A stretch of 64,000 bases of DNA from Armillaria gallica. Lineage: Eukaryota; Basidiomycota; Agaricomycetes; Agaricales; Physalacriaceae. Positions 34,012 to 44,640 of this stretch are shown here, one piece after another. The stretch covers positions 6,200,001 through 6,264,000 of the forward strand of contig JBANDB010000002.1 of NCBI GenBank assembly GCA_037576215.1. The letters are read 5' to 3'. The position numbers and the translations under genes were made by a program. The stretch's first letter is position 1. Each line of letters begins with the position of its first letter. The notes beneath the pieces were generated by a model. It had not been told where the DNA came from and did no database searches. It saw only the letters and a program-made list of their open reading frames with translations.

Positions 34012-37000
34012 TCAGATGGTGACTTTGGCTAATGGTCCTGGTTTGTCTGGATAACGGCAGTGGAAATCTTCAATGAAATTGTCAGTGGAGAACTTGGTGG
34101 CCGATAACCAGGCAAATTCTTCGTCAGTACCTTCATAGCCTAACCATTGGATCCTGTAGAGGAGAGGACACTGGAACCGGCGGTCAATCTTGGAGTCTAG
34201 GATTTGAACTATTTCGTACTGCTCTTCACCATCGACTTCCACTGGAGGCGGTGGAGATTGAGTGCGATTGGGAATGGTGTTTTCTTCTATGGGTTCGAGT
34301 TGCGATACATGGAAGACAGGGTGAATGGCATGGAGGTCCGACAGAAGCTTGAGAGTGAAGGAATGGGAGCCTGGTTGAGCTATGATTTTGAATGGGCCGA
34401 GGAATTTCTCTGTGAATTTTGCGGTAGGACAAGTAGTCTTGATATGCTTGGAGCTAAGGAAGACCCTGTCACCTACTTTGAAGGGGGGAGCTGGATTCCT
34501 GCGCTTGTCTGCTTGGATCTTGTAGCGAGACTGCGCCTGAGTGATTTCGTCACATAGGAATTGGTGTAGTTCATCTAGGTTGACTACGAAGTCGCAGGCC
34601 TGAGCGGAGGCAATATCACGTTCAGGATGAACAGTGATATTAGGATGATAACCCTTGTTGGCAAAGAATGGGGAGATTCCGGTGGAGGTGTTCGGAGCAT
34701 TGTTGTATGCAAATTTGGCAATGGGTAGTAGTAAATCCCAGTTGTCCTGTTGATAAGAACAATAAATGCGGATGTACTGTTCCAAGGTTTGGTTTGCACG
34801 TTCCGTTTGTCCGTCGGCCTCCGGATGATATCCGGAAGTGAAGTGAAGTTCCATGTTGAGGGCTTTGGCAAGGGCGCATGTGAATTGGGAGACAAATTCG
34901 GAGCCACGGTCAGAGGTGATGTGGTTAGGGACGCCATGTTTAGAGAAAACGTGAATGACAAAGAACTGGGCGAGTTCTTCGGAATTAATGGTATCATGTG
35001 TAGGGATAAAGATGGCTTGCTTGCTTGCATGGTCGATTACTACAAGGATAGCAGTGAATCCGTTGGAGTCTGGTAACTGTTCAATGAAATCCATTGAAAT
35101 GGAATCCCACAGGCATTCCGGGACCGGCAAGGGTTTAAGCAGACCATAAGGACGATGTCTAGGTGTCTTGTTGCGACCACAAACCATACAAGATTTGATG
35201 TAGTGGCAAACATATTCACGCATCTGTGGCCAGGTATAGCTCCGTCGGACTAATTCCAAGGTCCGATTTTGGCCAAAATGACCTGCCAAGATGTGATCAT
35301 GATTATTCTGTAGGACACGGAGATGGAGACCCTCGGAGTCCGGTACATAGATGCGATTATCAAGATGGAGAATGTCTGATTCATCTACGGACCACCGAGA
35401 GGAGGAAGTGGGAGTGGAGGATTTGGCCTGACGGAAACTGTCAGAGGCTGCAGGGTCAGATGATTGTGCTTGCTTGATATCTAAATGGAGCTTGTCAATA
35501 TCCATTATAGCACTAGCACGGAGGGTAGGGCCTTCAAGGAAAGTAGCGTGGAGAGACGTGGAGAGTTGTTGAGTGAATACAGGATGGAGATTATGAGGAT
35601 TGACTGCTGCGTATTGACTATCCCCCTCTTTTGGATAGACATCCCATCGTCTAGTGAGTGCGTCCGGTTTTCCTCTGAGTTTCCCTGGTCGGAAGCGGAT
35701 TACTAGATTGAATTGGGATAGGTATTCAGACCACCAGACTTGCCGTCGGGTGAGAATCTTGGTGGTTGAAAAATATTCCAGATTCTTGTGGTCTGTTACA
35801 ACATCGATCGGATCCATGGAGCCTTCAAGGTAGTGACGCCAGTATTTAAAGGCTTCAAAGATGGCTAGAAGCTCTTTATCATGGGTGTCGTAGTTGAGTT
35901 CGGCACTGTGTAGGCTCTGGGATAGGAAAGCAATAGGGTGGATTTCGCCATTGTCAAGGTAGATAGAGAGGATAGCAGCAATGGTGTAGTCGGAGGCGTC
36001 AGTCTCCACAACTAATTGCCAGTCGGGGACCCAATGGGTGAGGATAGGAGCGTGAGTGAAAGCTTGCTTTAGTTCATTGAAAGCGGCCATGCACTTGTTG
36101 TTGAATTTCCACGGAGTTCCTTTGCGTGTGAGGTGGGTTAGTGGAATAACGATGTCACTGTACTCGTGGATAAAACAGCGGTAGAAATTGGTGAAGCCAA
36201 GGAAGGATTGGATATCCTTAACTTTCCGTGGAACCGGCCAATCTAAAATGGCTTTGACCTTGTTTTCAGACATGTGGAGGCCCTCAGGTGATAGAATGTA
36301 GCCTAGATATTCCACGGAGTCCCGGTGAAACTCACATTTGGATCCTTTGCAGTAGAGCCCATTTGCTCTTAGTCTGCACAGAACCTCACGTACATGTTCC
36401 CGGTGCTCCGCAGGGTTGTCGGAATATATGAGGATGTTGTCAAGGTATATGACTACGGAAACGTCAAGCATGTCAGCAAAAATATCGTTCATGAAGCGTT
36501 GGAATGCCACAGGAGCATTGGTAAGCCCAAAAGGCATGACACGCCATTCGAAAGAGCCGTAACAGGTCCGGAAGGCTGTTTTCCATTCATCACCTTCAGC
36601 TATGCATATGAGATGATAAGCATGTTGAAGATCAAGTTTGGTATAGATGCGGGCGGAGCACGCGGAGTCTAGGAGGTCGGAAATGAGTGGAAGGGGATAG
36701 TGGTCTTTCTTGGATATCTTGTTTAAGCCATGGAAATCAACACAGAGATGGAGTTCTCCAGTCTTTTTCTTGACAAAAAGCACCGGAGCTCCGTGGGGAG
36801 AACGTGAGGGTGTGATGAATCCACTATGGAGATTATCGTCAATAAACTCATGTAAAGCTTTGAGCTCGGACTCCGATAGGGAGTAAATTGGCCCAAGCAG
36901 AGGAGACATTCCTTCCTCAATATTGATCTTGAGGTTGTACGGTCTATGCTCGGGGAGTTTCTCAGAGAGCAAGTCACTGAAAACATCAGCAAAGTTGTGA

Positions 37001-37050
37001 TATTCTGCTGGTATGTCTGTCATATCTGGCGGGGCTGCGGAACTGGCCAT
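34012..37050 (-). CDS. Element D pol: RT, RNase H, integrase, chromodomain (open, RT site mutated)
   Basis: This is an open frame of 1012 codons. RT (residues about 60-260) has LPLISDLLDSACSARIYTKL and LDLQHAYHLI, but the catalytic box is VIYLDNILIYS, with Asn for the second Asp. The codon AAC follows C, so GAC to AAC is a CpG transition. RNase H shows [19 protein letters not shown] and VVTDHKNLEY. Integrase has HDHILAGHFG and CMVCGRNKTP (zinc), SMDFIEQLP, ITSDRGSEFV and DGQTERANQ (D,D,E). The C-terminus holds FKVGDRVFL, HPVFHVSQLEP and a chromodomain-like segment (YEIVQILDSKID, YRIQWLGYEG). It joins the protease in the same frame through one TGA (37114). Probably not active as it stands. Confidence 0.95.
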   Translation of the reverse strand: MASSAAPPDMTDIPAEYHNFADVFSDLLSEKLPEHRPYNLKINIEEGMSPLLGPIYSLSESELKALHEFIDDNLHSGFITPSRSPHGAPVLFVKKKTGELHLCVDFHGLNKISKKDHYPLPLISDLLDSACSARIYTKLDLQHAYHLICIAEGDEWKTAFRTCYGSFEWRVMPFGLTNAPVAFQRFMNDIFADMLDVSVVIYLDNILIYSDNPAEHREHVREVLCRLRANGLYCKGSKCEFHRDSVEYLGYILSPEGLHMSENKVKAILDWPVPRKVKDIQSFLGFTNFYRCFIHEYSDIVIPLTHLTRKGTPWKFNNKCMAAFNELKQAFTHAPILTHWVPDWQLVVETDASDYTIAAILSIYLDNGEIHPIAFLSQSLHSAELNYDTHDKELLAIFEAFKYWRHYLEGSMDPIDVVTDHKNLEYFSTTKILTRRQVWWSEYLSQFNLVIRFRPGKLRGKPDALTRRWDVYPKEGDSQYAAVNPHNLHPVFTQQLSTSLHATFLEGPTLRASAIMDIDKLHLDIKQAQSSDPAASDSFRQAKSSTPTSSSRWSVDESDILHLDNRIYVPDSEGLHLRVLQNNHDHILAGHFGQNRTLELVRRSYTWPQMREYVCHYIKSCMVCGRNKTPRHRPYGLLKPLPVPECLWDSISMDFIEQLPDSNGFTAILVVIDHASKQAIFIPTHDTINSEELAQFFVIHVFSKHGVPNHITSDRGSEFVSQFTCALAKALNMELHFTSGYHPEADGQTERANQTLEQYIRIYCSYQQDNWDLLLPIAKFAYNNAPNTSTGISPFFANKGYHPNITVHPERDIASAQACDFVVNLDELHQFLCDEITQAQSRYKIQADKRRNPAPPFKVGDRVFLSSKHIKTTCPTAKFTEKFLGPFKIIAQPGSHSFTLKLLSDLHAIHPVFHVSQLEPIEENTIPNRTQSPPPPVEVDGEEQYEIVQILDSKIDRRFQCPLLYRIQWLGYEGTDEEFAWLSATKFSTDNFIEDFHCRYPDKPGPLAKVTI

Positions 37051-37113
37051 TCCACTGATGCTAGGTGCAGAAGGTTGGAGGGTGTATTGTTGAGCTCCAT
37101 CTTCAGCACATGC

Positions 37114-37815
37114 TCAAACAAAAGCGGCTGCAGAGATGATAGATATCTTTGGGATAACCGATGCAGAAAAGGAAGGGATGGTAGGGTAGGAATAGATGGG
37201 TTCGTATGGCAGCGGAGTTCGTTGGGATCTCGGAATTGGCTTAGGAGCCGGGGTGGAATTGGGAATAGGAGTTGGACGAGGAATGTCCACACAGTTAGAT
37301 GCAGTTGCATTGGATGCCGCGGAAGTGCTTGCAGGGGGAGAAACACCTGGTAATGGTGAATGGAAAGTGATACTGTGCTTTGCCCAGTCAATCAACAGAT
37401 TGCAGTGGGAGAGCCAGTTGTATCCCAGAACAATGTTACAGGATGAATCTAGATGAGTGACATAGAAGTCAATAGAGATGATGTCTCCGGAAGGGAAACG
37501 GACTGGAAGGGTAATGGATTGAGAAATGTGAGATCCGGCAGAGCCGTCAAGGAGCCGAAGTTGAACAGGGGGAATGGGTTTGGTAGGAAGGTTGTGATCC
37601 TCAACGTATTTGGAGTCGACGAAACAATGGCTAGAACCAGAGTCAATCAAAGCAAGAAAACGAAGGATAGTAATGATTGGAGAGTCATCGGCCTCCGTAC
37701 CAGAGCCGATTTCAGAGGAGAGTGGTACAGTGAGTGAATGATTGGAAAGAGCGGTGGCGTTGAGGGTGATAACCTCCAGTGTGCGATTACAGTCAATGCA
37801 ACCCTGATCTCGCAT
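37114..37815 (-). pseudogene. Element D aspartic protease
   Basis: The 233-codon frame has FLALIDSGSSHCFVDSKYV (catalytic Asp-Ser-Gly) and CNIVLGYNWLSHCNLLIDW, the later protease motif. It ends at a TGA (37114-37116) beyond which pol continues in the same frame, so this stop probably replaced CGA. Upstream, gag is one frame away (gag reads CEIRVALT where protease reads MRDQGCID), which is either a programmed shift or an indel. Confidence 0.9.
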
Positions 37816-37839
37816 GGAGGATACAGGGCTGCCCTCTAG

Positions 37840-39359
37840 TTTTCCGGATCCTCAGAGGCAGGTGCAGGTTCTTCAACTTCTGTGGCACGGCCTTTAGCAG
37901 AAGCCGTGGCCTTGCGTTTGTTGCAGTCCTCAGTCTTGTGCTTGCCTCCACAGAACATACAGAGGTTGTTCTTTCAGCGGCGGTCCTTTTCTTCTTGAAT
38001 AAGACGGCCATCCTTGCCTAGCTTATCAGCATAGGGTTTGGGGTTGGAAGCGGATCCCGAGGAGTTGGAATCAGAAGACTTTGGAGCTGATCCGGAAGTT
38101 GAAGAACTGGTGTTGGAATTGGAGCTCTTGGATTTAGGGTTGTTGGAGTATGAACCGGAGGACTTGTTTTCCCGATTTTCATGGGATATCTCGGTCCTCC
38201 GAGTCCAATAGCGAGCGTTGAGTTCTTGGGCTAGGAAGTGCATGTCACGGAGATTGTTAGGTTTCCCATGGTGAGCCATATCATCCTTAATGCATGTACA
38301 AAGTCCACGGTAGAAAGCATGGCGAAGGGAATTGTCGCCGTAGCCAACTTGGGAGGTGTATTGATTAAACTGAACCATGTACTTCATGATTCGGTCTCCG
38401 TCACGCATCTGGAGATGTTCCAGGGCATCCTTGGCATCTCTGATGGCATCAAAAGGACCAAAGTTGGTTCAAAGTTCGTCAAGGAAGGCGGCGTAAGAGT
38501 ATTGCCATGCTGGCAGATTCTGTGGATTGGGACGGAGGATGTCTGGTTCAAACCAGTCAAGAGCAGTGCCAGAAAGGAAGGAGATGGCATAGTTGACTTT
38601 ACTGGCATCTGCCGCAAAAGCAGTGAGTCTGTCATTAAAGTTCAACTGAAGAGAGACAATGAAAGCCTTAAGCTTCCGTGGGTCAGAGCCATCAAATGTA
38701 TCAGGTTCTTTGACCTTGGTACGGATGTTGTTGGGTCGAGGATTGTTTAGCGAAGTGGAAACCTCACGCAACAGGTTCATGAATTCTCATAAGAATTCTT
38801 GCTTGTTGGGAACATTGTTGTCAGGTCCACCTGGTCCTCCTGGTCCATTGGGACCTCCAGGCCCATGAATTCTCGTAAGAATTCTTGCTCGGCCGCCAGG
38901 GCCTCCAGGTCCATTCAGGCTACCTGGGGAGTCGGATCCATCTTTACCCTGGTTGTGTCGATTCGAAGGATGAGTGGGGGTATCGGTTTCACCTCCGGAA
39001 TCATCGGATCCTGTGGCATCCATTTGTTCCCCATTGGAGGTGGGTTGAGGTGCTGGGGTATGTGGATCCAGATTTTCTCGGTATCCGTTGAATATGCCTG
39101 TCCTTCAGTGACATAGGAGGTCGTCGGGTGGTGGAGTACCGAAAGGGTTAGGAGAACCGTAGTTGTCGGATTGACGAGCAGTGAAACCGGAGTGGCTGTA
39201 GGTTTCCCTGTGGGATGGTTGTCCTCCGACGGAGGCCGATCTGAAAAGCTCCGGATTTTCCTTGGATGCGGATGCTGCTATGTCTTCCATGGAAAAGATT
39301 GGTGTTTTTCGTTTCAGGCCTTCGCCTGTCTCTGGAGGGTAAGTATATGTGGTTGTCAT
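37840..39359 (-). pseudogene. Element D gag, interrupted by TGA codons
   Basis: Four open segments (39359-39105, 39023-38787, 38780-38469, 38408-37974) share one frame. They are separated by TGA in CH*RTG, FL*EF, EL*TN and RR*KN contexts, all readable as CGA (Arg). The N-terminus is MTTTYTYPPETGEG. A Gly-Pro-rich stretch follows (NGPGGPGGRAR). The capsid part has KVKEPDTFDGSDPRKLKAF and AISFLSGTALDWFEP. A Ser/Asn-rich linker leads to a zinc knuckle CMFCGGKHKTEDC (C-x2-C-x4-H-x4-C-like, near 37925-37965). The frame closes with TAG near 37838. Confidence 0.88.
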
Positions 39360-39390
39360 GATTTAGAGAAAAATTCGACTCAAGGGGTTG

Positions 39391-39401
39391 AGTTCAAATA
39401 T
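39391..39401 (-). other. Element D self-priming primer-binding site
   Basis: Read on the minus strand, ATATTTGAACT lies two bases inside the 5' LTR boundary. It can pair with the LTR segment 49621-49631 (minus strand AGTTCGAATAT) over all 11 positions, with one G-U pair. That segment is about 32 bases downstream of the minus-strand TATA (near 49655-49663), at the predicted RNA 5' end. Confidence 0.6.
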
Positions 39402-39619
39402 ACTGTTAGGGACATGCCAAATAGTCAACGATAACTCACGCGAGCGGAGGTCTGCAGAGTGCAAGGGCTTTGGCGAAGCTATTAGCAATGTCACCCTTGA
39501 GCCAAAGCCCTAAGATTGGATTGCAGAGCGGAGTCCACGGAGAGCGAAGGTTTGGATAGAGTAAAGATAGTCCAACAGAGTGGAGGCCGCGGACTTGGAG
39601 AGCGATAGATTAGACTTTG

Positions 39620-39982
39620 TGTTATGATTTTTTGACCTTTTCTTATCTTATCTTATCCGGCACCTCAGCGCCGCACGGCACGACTGCCAAACGGCACCTC
39701 AGCATGAATCCCCAACATCGTAACCCCAGAACTTCTCGAGAACCCGCAGGACATTACTATTATTAGATTCCCAAATATTGTATATAAGTAGCACAGCTCT
39801 TCGCCACATACCCTAGCTTCGAGCTAAGTTTAATTCAACCCCAGACTCTACCTTCGCTTTGCTGAGAGTTTACTCGTTATCCGAGTCGCTGTAGCAGACG
39901 CCACGGTTCTATCGCCCTATCCAAAGTGAGAGATAGTGAGCATTAGACGCCTTGTCTGTTATTCCCGAGTCTGGTCATAACA
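39620..39982 (+). repeat. Element C 5' LTR
   Basis: It runs TGTTATGATT to GGTCATAACA. It holds TATATAAG at 39781-39788 and the self-priming segment at 39815-39827. It is similar in layout to the LTR of B. Confidence 0.95.
39781..39788 (+). promoter_or_regulatory. Element C TATA box
   Basis: TATATAAG lies 34 bases before the segment complementary to the primer-binding site. The spacing is the same as in B. Confidence 0.65.
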
Positions 39983-39983
39983 G

Positions 39984-39996
39984 TTAGCTCGAAGCT
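39984..39996 (+). other. Element C self-priming primer-binding site
   Basis: TTAGCTCGAAGCT, one base after the LTR, is the exact reverse complement of LTR bases 39815-39827 (AGCTTCGAGCTAA). Compared with B, one base is changed on each side so that pairing is kept. Confidence 0.75.
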
Positions 39997-40035
39997 TCTC
40001 ACTACAATCCCCGATGTTTACCGAGGGGATCTCTT

Positions 40036-40195
40036 ATGCCAGAAAAGTATGCTCGACGACAGAAGAACCCGGAACAGAAGAGAGAACAAGGAGGACGACA
40101 AAGACTGCAGAAAAGGGTCAGGCGAAGAAGAGCTCCTAAATGAAAGGAGCAACCGGAACCCAACAACAACACCAGTACCACTACAACTACTGTGG
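40036..40195 (+). pseudogene. Element C gag, N-terminal remnant
   Basis: From ATG 40036 the frame reads MPEKYARRQKNPEQKREQGG and a very basic stretch (VRRRRAPK) to a TGA at 40141, then an Asn/Thr-rich run (NNNTSTTTTTVV). After that palindrome P1 begins. The capsid and zinc-knuckle parts expected from element B are absent from the window. Confidence 0.55.
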
Positions 40196-40368
40196 TTACG
40201 TCACAGCCTGGGCTGCTAGATTTCTGCTTGAAATGTATCAGTTGACAGTGGTAATTAATGTATCAGGACTGTCAGTTGACACACCAGCCTATATAGAGTA
40301 TTTTTGCAGTACTGGATGGTCTATTAGTCAGCACAGAAACCTGGACCAAATCATGTGATTATCAGAAA

Positions 40369-40470
40369 ATCCGGCAACTCCAGGAATTGAACCCAGGACC
40401 TTAAAAAGATTTACATTAATGTCACATGACATGGCCAAAATGTGCATGCTAACCACTATACTATACTAAC
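40369..40470 (-). ncRNA. tRNA-like sequence in left arm of P1
   Basis: This is the inverted copy of 42092-42193. It keeps the A-box-like TAGTGGTTAGC and the B-box GGTTCAATTCC (40383-40393, minus strand). Confidence 0.5.
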
Positions 40471-42091
40471 ATTATATATTCATGTAATCATCTCCTTATA
40501 TGGCCTCCCTCTCTTAGATTTATAATATCCCAATTGGGCCCTCCCTTTGGTGCGTTTTTTTTTCCTTATTGGGCTGGTCAAATTGGCCCATCAATTGCAC
40601 CTAGAATTGGCTGTGCCATGGCATTGATGGCATCAATATCAGGCCATTTTTAGACAAAATTCGCATTTTTGCTCATTTTTGGCTTCCTCAGGCTACTGGG
40701 TGGGTCAGGGGATGGTACTAGTATATGCATAAACATAAATAGCATAAAAGCGAACCCTCTGGTGAGGTATGGGGGCCCTGGGGAGGGGGTAAAAAGGGTA
40801 AAATAGTGTAAAATAGCGGAAAATCACCGAAAATTCGTGTTTTAGGGGTAATACGTGCATCGGATCACTTCGAAAACTTGACCAATGAATTCCCTGACCT
40901 TGAAAACCCCCAGAACACCACAGGAACACATTTAAAACCTTTGAGATTTGTGGTAAAAAAGGTGATAGTGAAAATATGCAAAATACCATATATCTCGCCT
41001 TTTTGAGTGTTGGGGATGGTAATTCTGGTATAGAATACACGATATATATTGTATAATAGTGTGTACAAAAGCTTAGGATGATCCGAAATGTATTGGCAGA
41101 GATATAAGGAGATCTTTCTGAAAAAAAGGAGGAGCACCTCCCAGATTTCGAGTTTCTGGTCATCCCATGGCCTGGAGACTATCAGATTCGGATTCCTAGA
41201 CCCAAAAAATGGTAGGAACACCAATCATCCATGAGGTTTATGTGTCAAAACTCCGAAGTAATGAGTGTGCACTCAGTTATGCACAAAGATATGCTGTGTG
41301 CATGGATTATGCACTAGTAAAAATGACCCCCAGGGATGATAGATGAGTCTTATGTTTTTTGGGTCCAGGAATCCGAATCTGATAGTCTCCAGGCCATGGG
41401 ATGACCAGAAACTCGAAATCTGGGAGGTGCTCCTCCTTTTTTTCAGAAAGATCTCCTTATATCTCTGCCAATACATTTCGGATCATCCTAAGCTTTTGTA
41501 CACACTATTATACAATATATATCGTGTATTCTATACCAGAATTACCATCCCCAACACTCAAAAAGGCGAGATATATGGTATTTTGCATATTTTCACTATC
41601 ACCTTTTTTACCACAAATCTCAAAGGTTTTAAATGTGTTCCTGTGGTGTTCTGGGGGTTTTCAAGGTCAGGGAATTCATTGGTCAAGTTTTCGAAGTGAT
41701 CCGATGCACGTATTACCCCTAAAACACGAATTTTCGGTGATTTTCCGCTATTTTACACTATTTTACCCTTTTTACCCCCTCCCCAGGGCCCCCATACCTC
41801 ACCAGAGGGTTCGCTTTTATGCTATTTATGTTTATGCATATACTAGTACCATCCCCTGACCCACCCAGTAGCCTGAGGAAGCCAAAAATGAGCAAAAATG
41901 CGAATTTTGTCTAAAAATGGCCTGATATTGATGCCATCAATGCCATGGCACAGCCAATTCTAGGTGCAATTGATGGGCCAATTTGACCAGCCCAATAAGG
42001 AAAAAAACGCACCAAAGGGAGGGCCCAATTGGGATATTATAAATCTAAGAGAGGGAGGCCATATAAGGAGATGATTACATGAATATATAAT

Positions 42092-42193
42092 GTTAGTATA
42101 GTATAGTGGTTAGCATGCACATTTTGGCCATGTCATGTGACATTAATGTAAATCTTTTTAAGGTCCTGGGTTCAATTCCTGGAGTTGCCGGAT
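42092..42193 (+). ncRNA. tRNA-like sequence in right arm of P1
   Basis: GTAT..ATGC forms a D-arm around TAGTGGTTAGC (A box, 42104-42114). ACATT..AATGT can form an anticodon stem around a 21-base stretch that may be a 7-base loop plus a short intron, and CCTGG-GTTCAAT-T-CCTGG forms a T-arm with one mismatch (B box GGTTCAATTCC, 42169-42179). The 3' AGTTGCC has no 5' partner, so it is not a working tRNA. TTTT follows at 42192-42195, as for RNA polymerase III. It resembles the tRNA-derived head of a SINE. Confidence 0.5.
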
Positions 42194-42326
42194 TTTCTGA
42201 TAATCACATGATTTGGTCCAGGTTTCTGTGCTGACTAATAGACCATCCAGTACTGCAAAAATACTCTATATAGGCTGGTGTGTCAACTGACACATTTCAA
42301 GCAGAAATTTAGCAGCCCAGGCTGAC

Positions 42327-43295
42327 ACCTCTTATTGGCAATGGAAGGCGAAAGAGAGCCCAGTTGGTCTCCCTGTCGCTCCTATGCCCACCTCCCCTAT
42401 AGAAAAAGGCTTCTCGCCATCGAAGACACCAGGAGTGGGGCCCATTGGATGGGTAAAGCCGCTTGGAGTAGACTGGACGTTGAGATATATACGGGAGGCA
42501 CTTACGGACACTGGCGCTCGATCGCGACTCTGTTCCTGGGTACACCATGAACGAATCCATAAACTCACCGATGAGTTACTAACCCTACTCCGTACAGACG
42601 AGTGGGAGCTAGCTTGTGAACGGCTCTACGAGCTACAAGAGCCGATCTGATATATAAGAGGAGGGACCAGCGACCTAATGGTTCCCATAACATTGGAGCC
42701 TTGCACGGGGCGAAAGACCCTTGCAACCAAGGCGCTGATTGACAGCGGGTGCACCAGGAGCGCAATTAATCGCACCTATGTTCAAGAACATGGATTGGAT
42801 ACCCAGAAGGTCAAGGTGCCAATTCCGGTATATAATGCTGACGGGTCCCGAAATGCCAACGGAGACGTAACGGAATTCATAGAGCTATGCCTCACGATTG
42901 GGGAACATCGCGAACGAATCGACTTAGCAGTAACCAACTTGGGAAAAAGAGACGTTTATCTTGGCCATGACTGGCTCAAGCGCCACAATCCCATCGTGAA
43001 CTGGAAGACAGGCAGCATACTCTTTGGACGCTGTCAATGCGTGACGAATCCGTTGGAATTACCCGACGCTGATCCCAAGGATCGGTGGGATGAAGAACTT
43101 GAGGAAGGCAAGACCATCCTCGCCGTGCGAATGGAAGAAGAGTTAGTCATTCGCGCAATGCACCATGCAAACAACCTGGCGGCCAAAGCCCATAGTAGTA
43201 AACCCCAACGCACTTTCGATGAGCTCGTACCTGAACATTACCATTCCTTTTGTGATTTGTTCTCTAAAGAGAGCTTCGACGAGTTACCTGAGTGA
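42327..43295 (+). pseudogene. Element C protease and flanking polyprotein
   Basis: After P1 the frame resumes with YWQWKAKESPVGLPVAPMP and ELLTLLRTDEWELACERLYE, spacer sequence of gag-pol, to a TGA at 42648. The protease frame from 42678 has LIDSGCTRSAINRTYV (catalytic Asp-Ser-Gly) and VYLGHDWLKRHNPIVNW. It extends to FDELPE and a TGA at 43293, where the family has Arg. It matches B's protease closely, and C lacks the stop found in B after the second motif. Confidence 0.88.
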
Positions 43296-44640
43296 AAACC
43301 ATGGGACCACGCCATCGAGTTAACCCCGAATGCCAAGTCCACCCTAGACTGCAAGGTGTACCCCTTAAACAGAAACGAGCAGGAGCAACTCGATAAGTTC
43401 CTCGACGAGAATTTAGAATTGGGCCGTATCTGCCCTTCCAAATCCCCCTTCATGTCACCATTCTTCTTTGTGAAAAAGAAGGACGGTACCCTATGACCAG
43501 TCCAGGACTATCGCAAGCTCAACGAAATGACCATAAAGAATCGATATCTGTTGCCCCTCATTTCTGAACTCATCGACAAATTGCATGGCACAAAGTACTT
43601 CACAAAACTCAACGTTCGTTGGGGGTATAACAATGTCTGAATCAGAGAAGGTGATGAAGGAAAGGCAGCATTCCGCACAAATAGAGGACTCTTTGAACCG
43701 ACCGTTATGTTCTTTGGGCTTACTAATTCGCCCGCAACCTTCCAGTGGATGATGAACGACATCTTCAAGGACCTAATCGCCAAGGGAAAAGTTACGATTT
43801 ACCTTGATGACATCCTCATCTTCTCCAAAACCTTGAACGAACATCGACAAATCGTGCAGCATGTATTGCAATGCCTGCGAGAGAATAAACTCTTCCTCAA
43901 AGCGGAGAAGTGCGAGTTTGAGGTCCTAGAGACGGAATACCTGGGAGTCATTATCAGCGAAAACTCCATCCGAATGGATCCCATCAAGATCGCCGGCATT
44001 TCTGAATGGCCCACACTGAAGAAGAAAAAGGAACTTCAGTCATTTCTTGGATTCACGAACTTTTATCGAAAGTTCATCAAGATGTACTCAAGGGTAGTAC
44101 GTGGGGTAGTACGCCCGCTCACGCAGCTCACCGGTCACGCCAAATGGAAGTGGGGCACCGAACAACAGAAGGCGTTTGACGAGCTCAAATGAAGGATGGC
44201 AGAAGACGTAATCCTCGCCATCCCAAATGATGATGACCCTTTCTGGGTTGAAGCCGATGCCAGCGAGGGAGCAGTCAGCGCCGTCCTCAGCCAGCAGCAG
44301 AACGGGACCTGGCGTCCAGTTGCTTTCATGTCGAAGTCGCTCAGCATGACAGAACGGAACTACGAGATCTATGACAAAGAGCTACTTGCAATCATGCTTG
44401 CGCTCTCCGAGTGGCGCCACTATCTCATGGGTGCCAAGCATGACATAGAAATCTGGACGGATCACCAAAACCTCCAGTACTTCCGACTTCCACAAAAATT
44501 AAACTGACGACAGGCGCGATGGGTAACCGAACTCGCTGAGTATCACTTCAAGCTCTTCCACAAACCTGGCGCCCAGAACGTCAAGGCCGACCTGCTTTCT
44601 CGATGCAGCGACCACAACCAAGGGACCAGAGACAATGACA
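43296..44640 (+). pseudogene. Element C reverse transcriptase and RNase H
   Basis: RT motifs in order: [54 protein letters not shown] and the intact catalytic box IYLDDILIFSK near 43798-43830. RNase H has [31 protein letters not shown] and IWTDHQNLQYF, with all acidic residues present. TGA interrupts at TL*PVQ, NV*IRE, LK*RM and LN*RQ; each fits CGA. Apart from those codons the protein is complete, so this copy has good residual information. Confidence 0.92.

Larger units (their letters stand above)
40200..42326. mobile_element. Palindrome P1: about 2.1-kb inverted-repeat element
   Basis: Two arms of about 1.03 kb are inverted copies with a centre near 41282. Ends read GTCACAGCCTGGGCTGC on the left and, inverted, GTCAGCCTGGGCTGC on the right. 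The left arm has about 35 extra bases near 40235-40275. The loop (about 41237-41325) is single-copy and matches the loop of P2. Each arm ends in a tRNA-like block and contains the core phrase GAATTCCCTGACCTTGAAAA shared with P2. No target duplication was found, and element C's gag is missing here, so the insertion went with a deletion or replacement. Mirrored 119- and 152-codon frames in the arms are unlikely to be genes. Confidence 0.85.

Noticed and set aside
38787..39023. Collagen-like Gly-Pro-rich protein
   Set aside because: It shares the reading frame of the gag pieces on both sides and is simply the low-complexity part of element D gag.
40369..40470. Functional tRNA gene
   Set aside because: No acceptor stem can be formed with the 3' AGTTGCC, and the T-stem has a mismatch; only the promoter-like boxes are convincing.
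40705..41859. Mirrored 119- and 152-codon frames in P1 and similar 128-codon frames in P2 as a conserved protein
   Set aside because: The peptide likeness follows from close DNA similarity that continues outside the frames, and the frames appear twice only because the arms are inverted copies.
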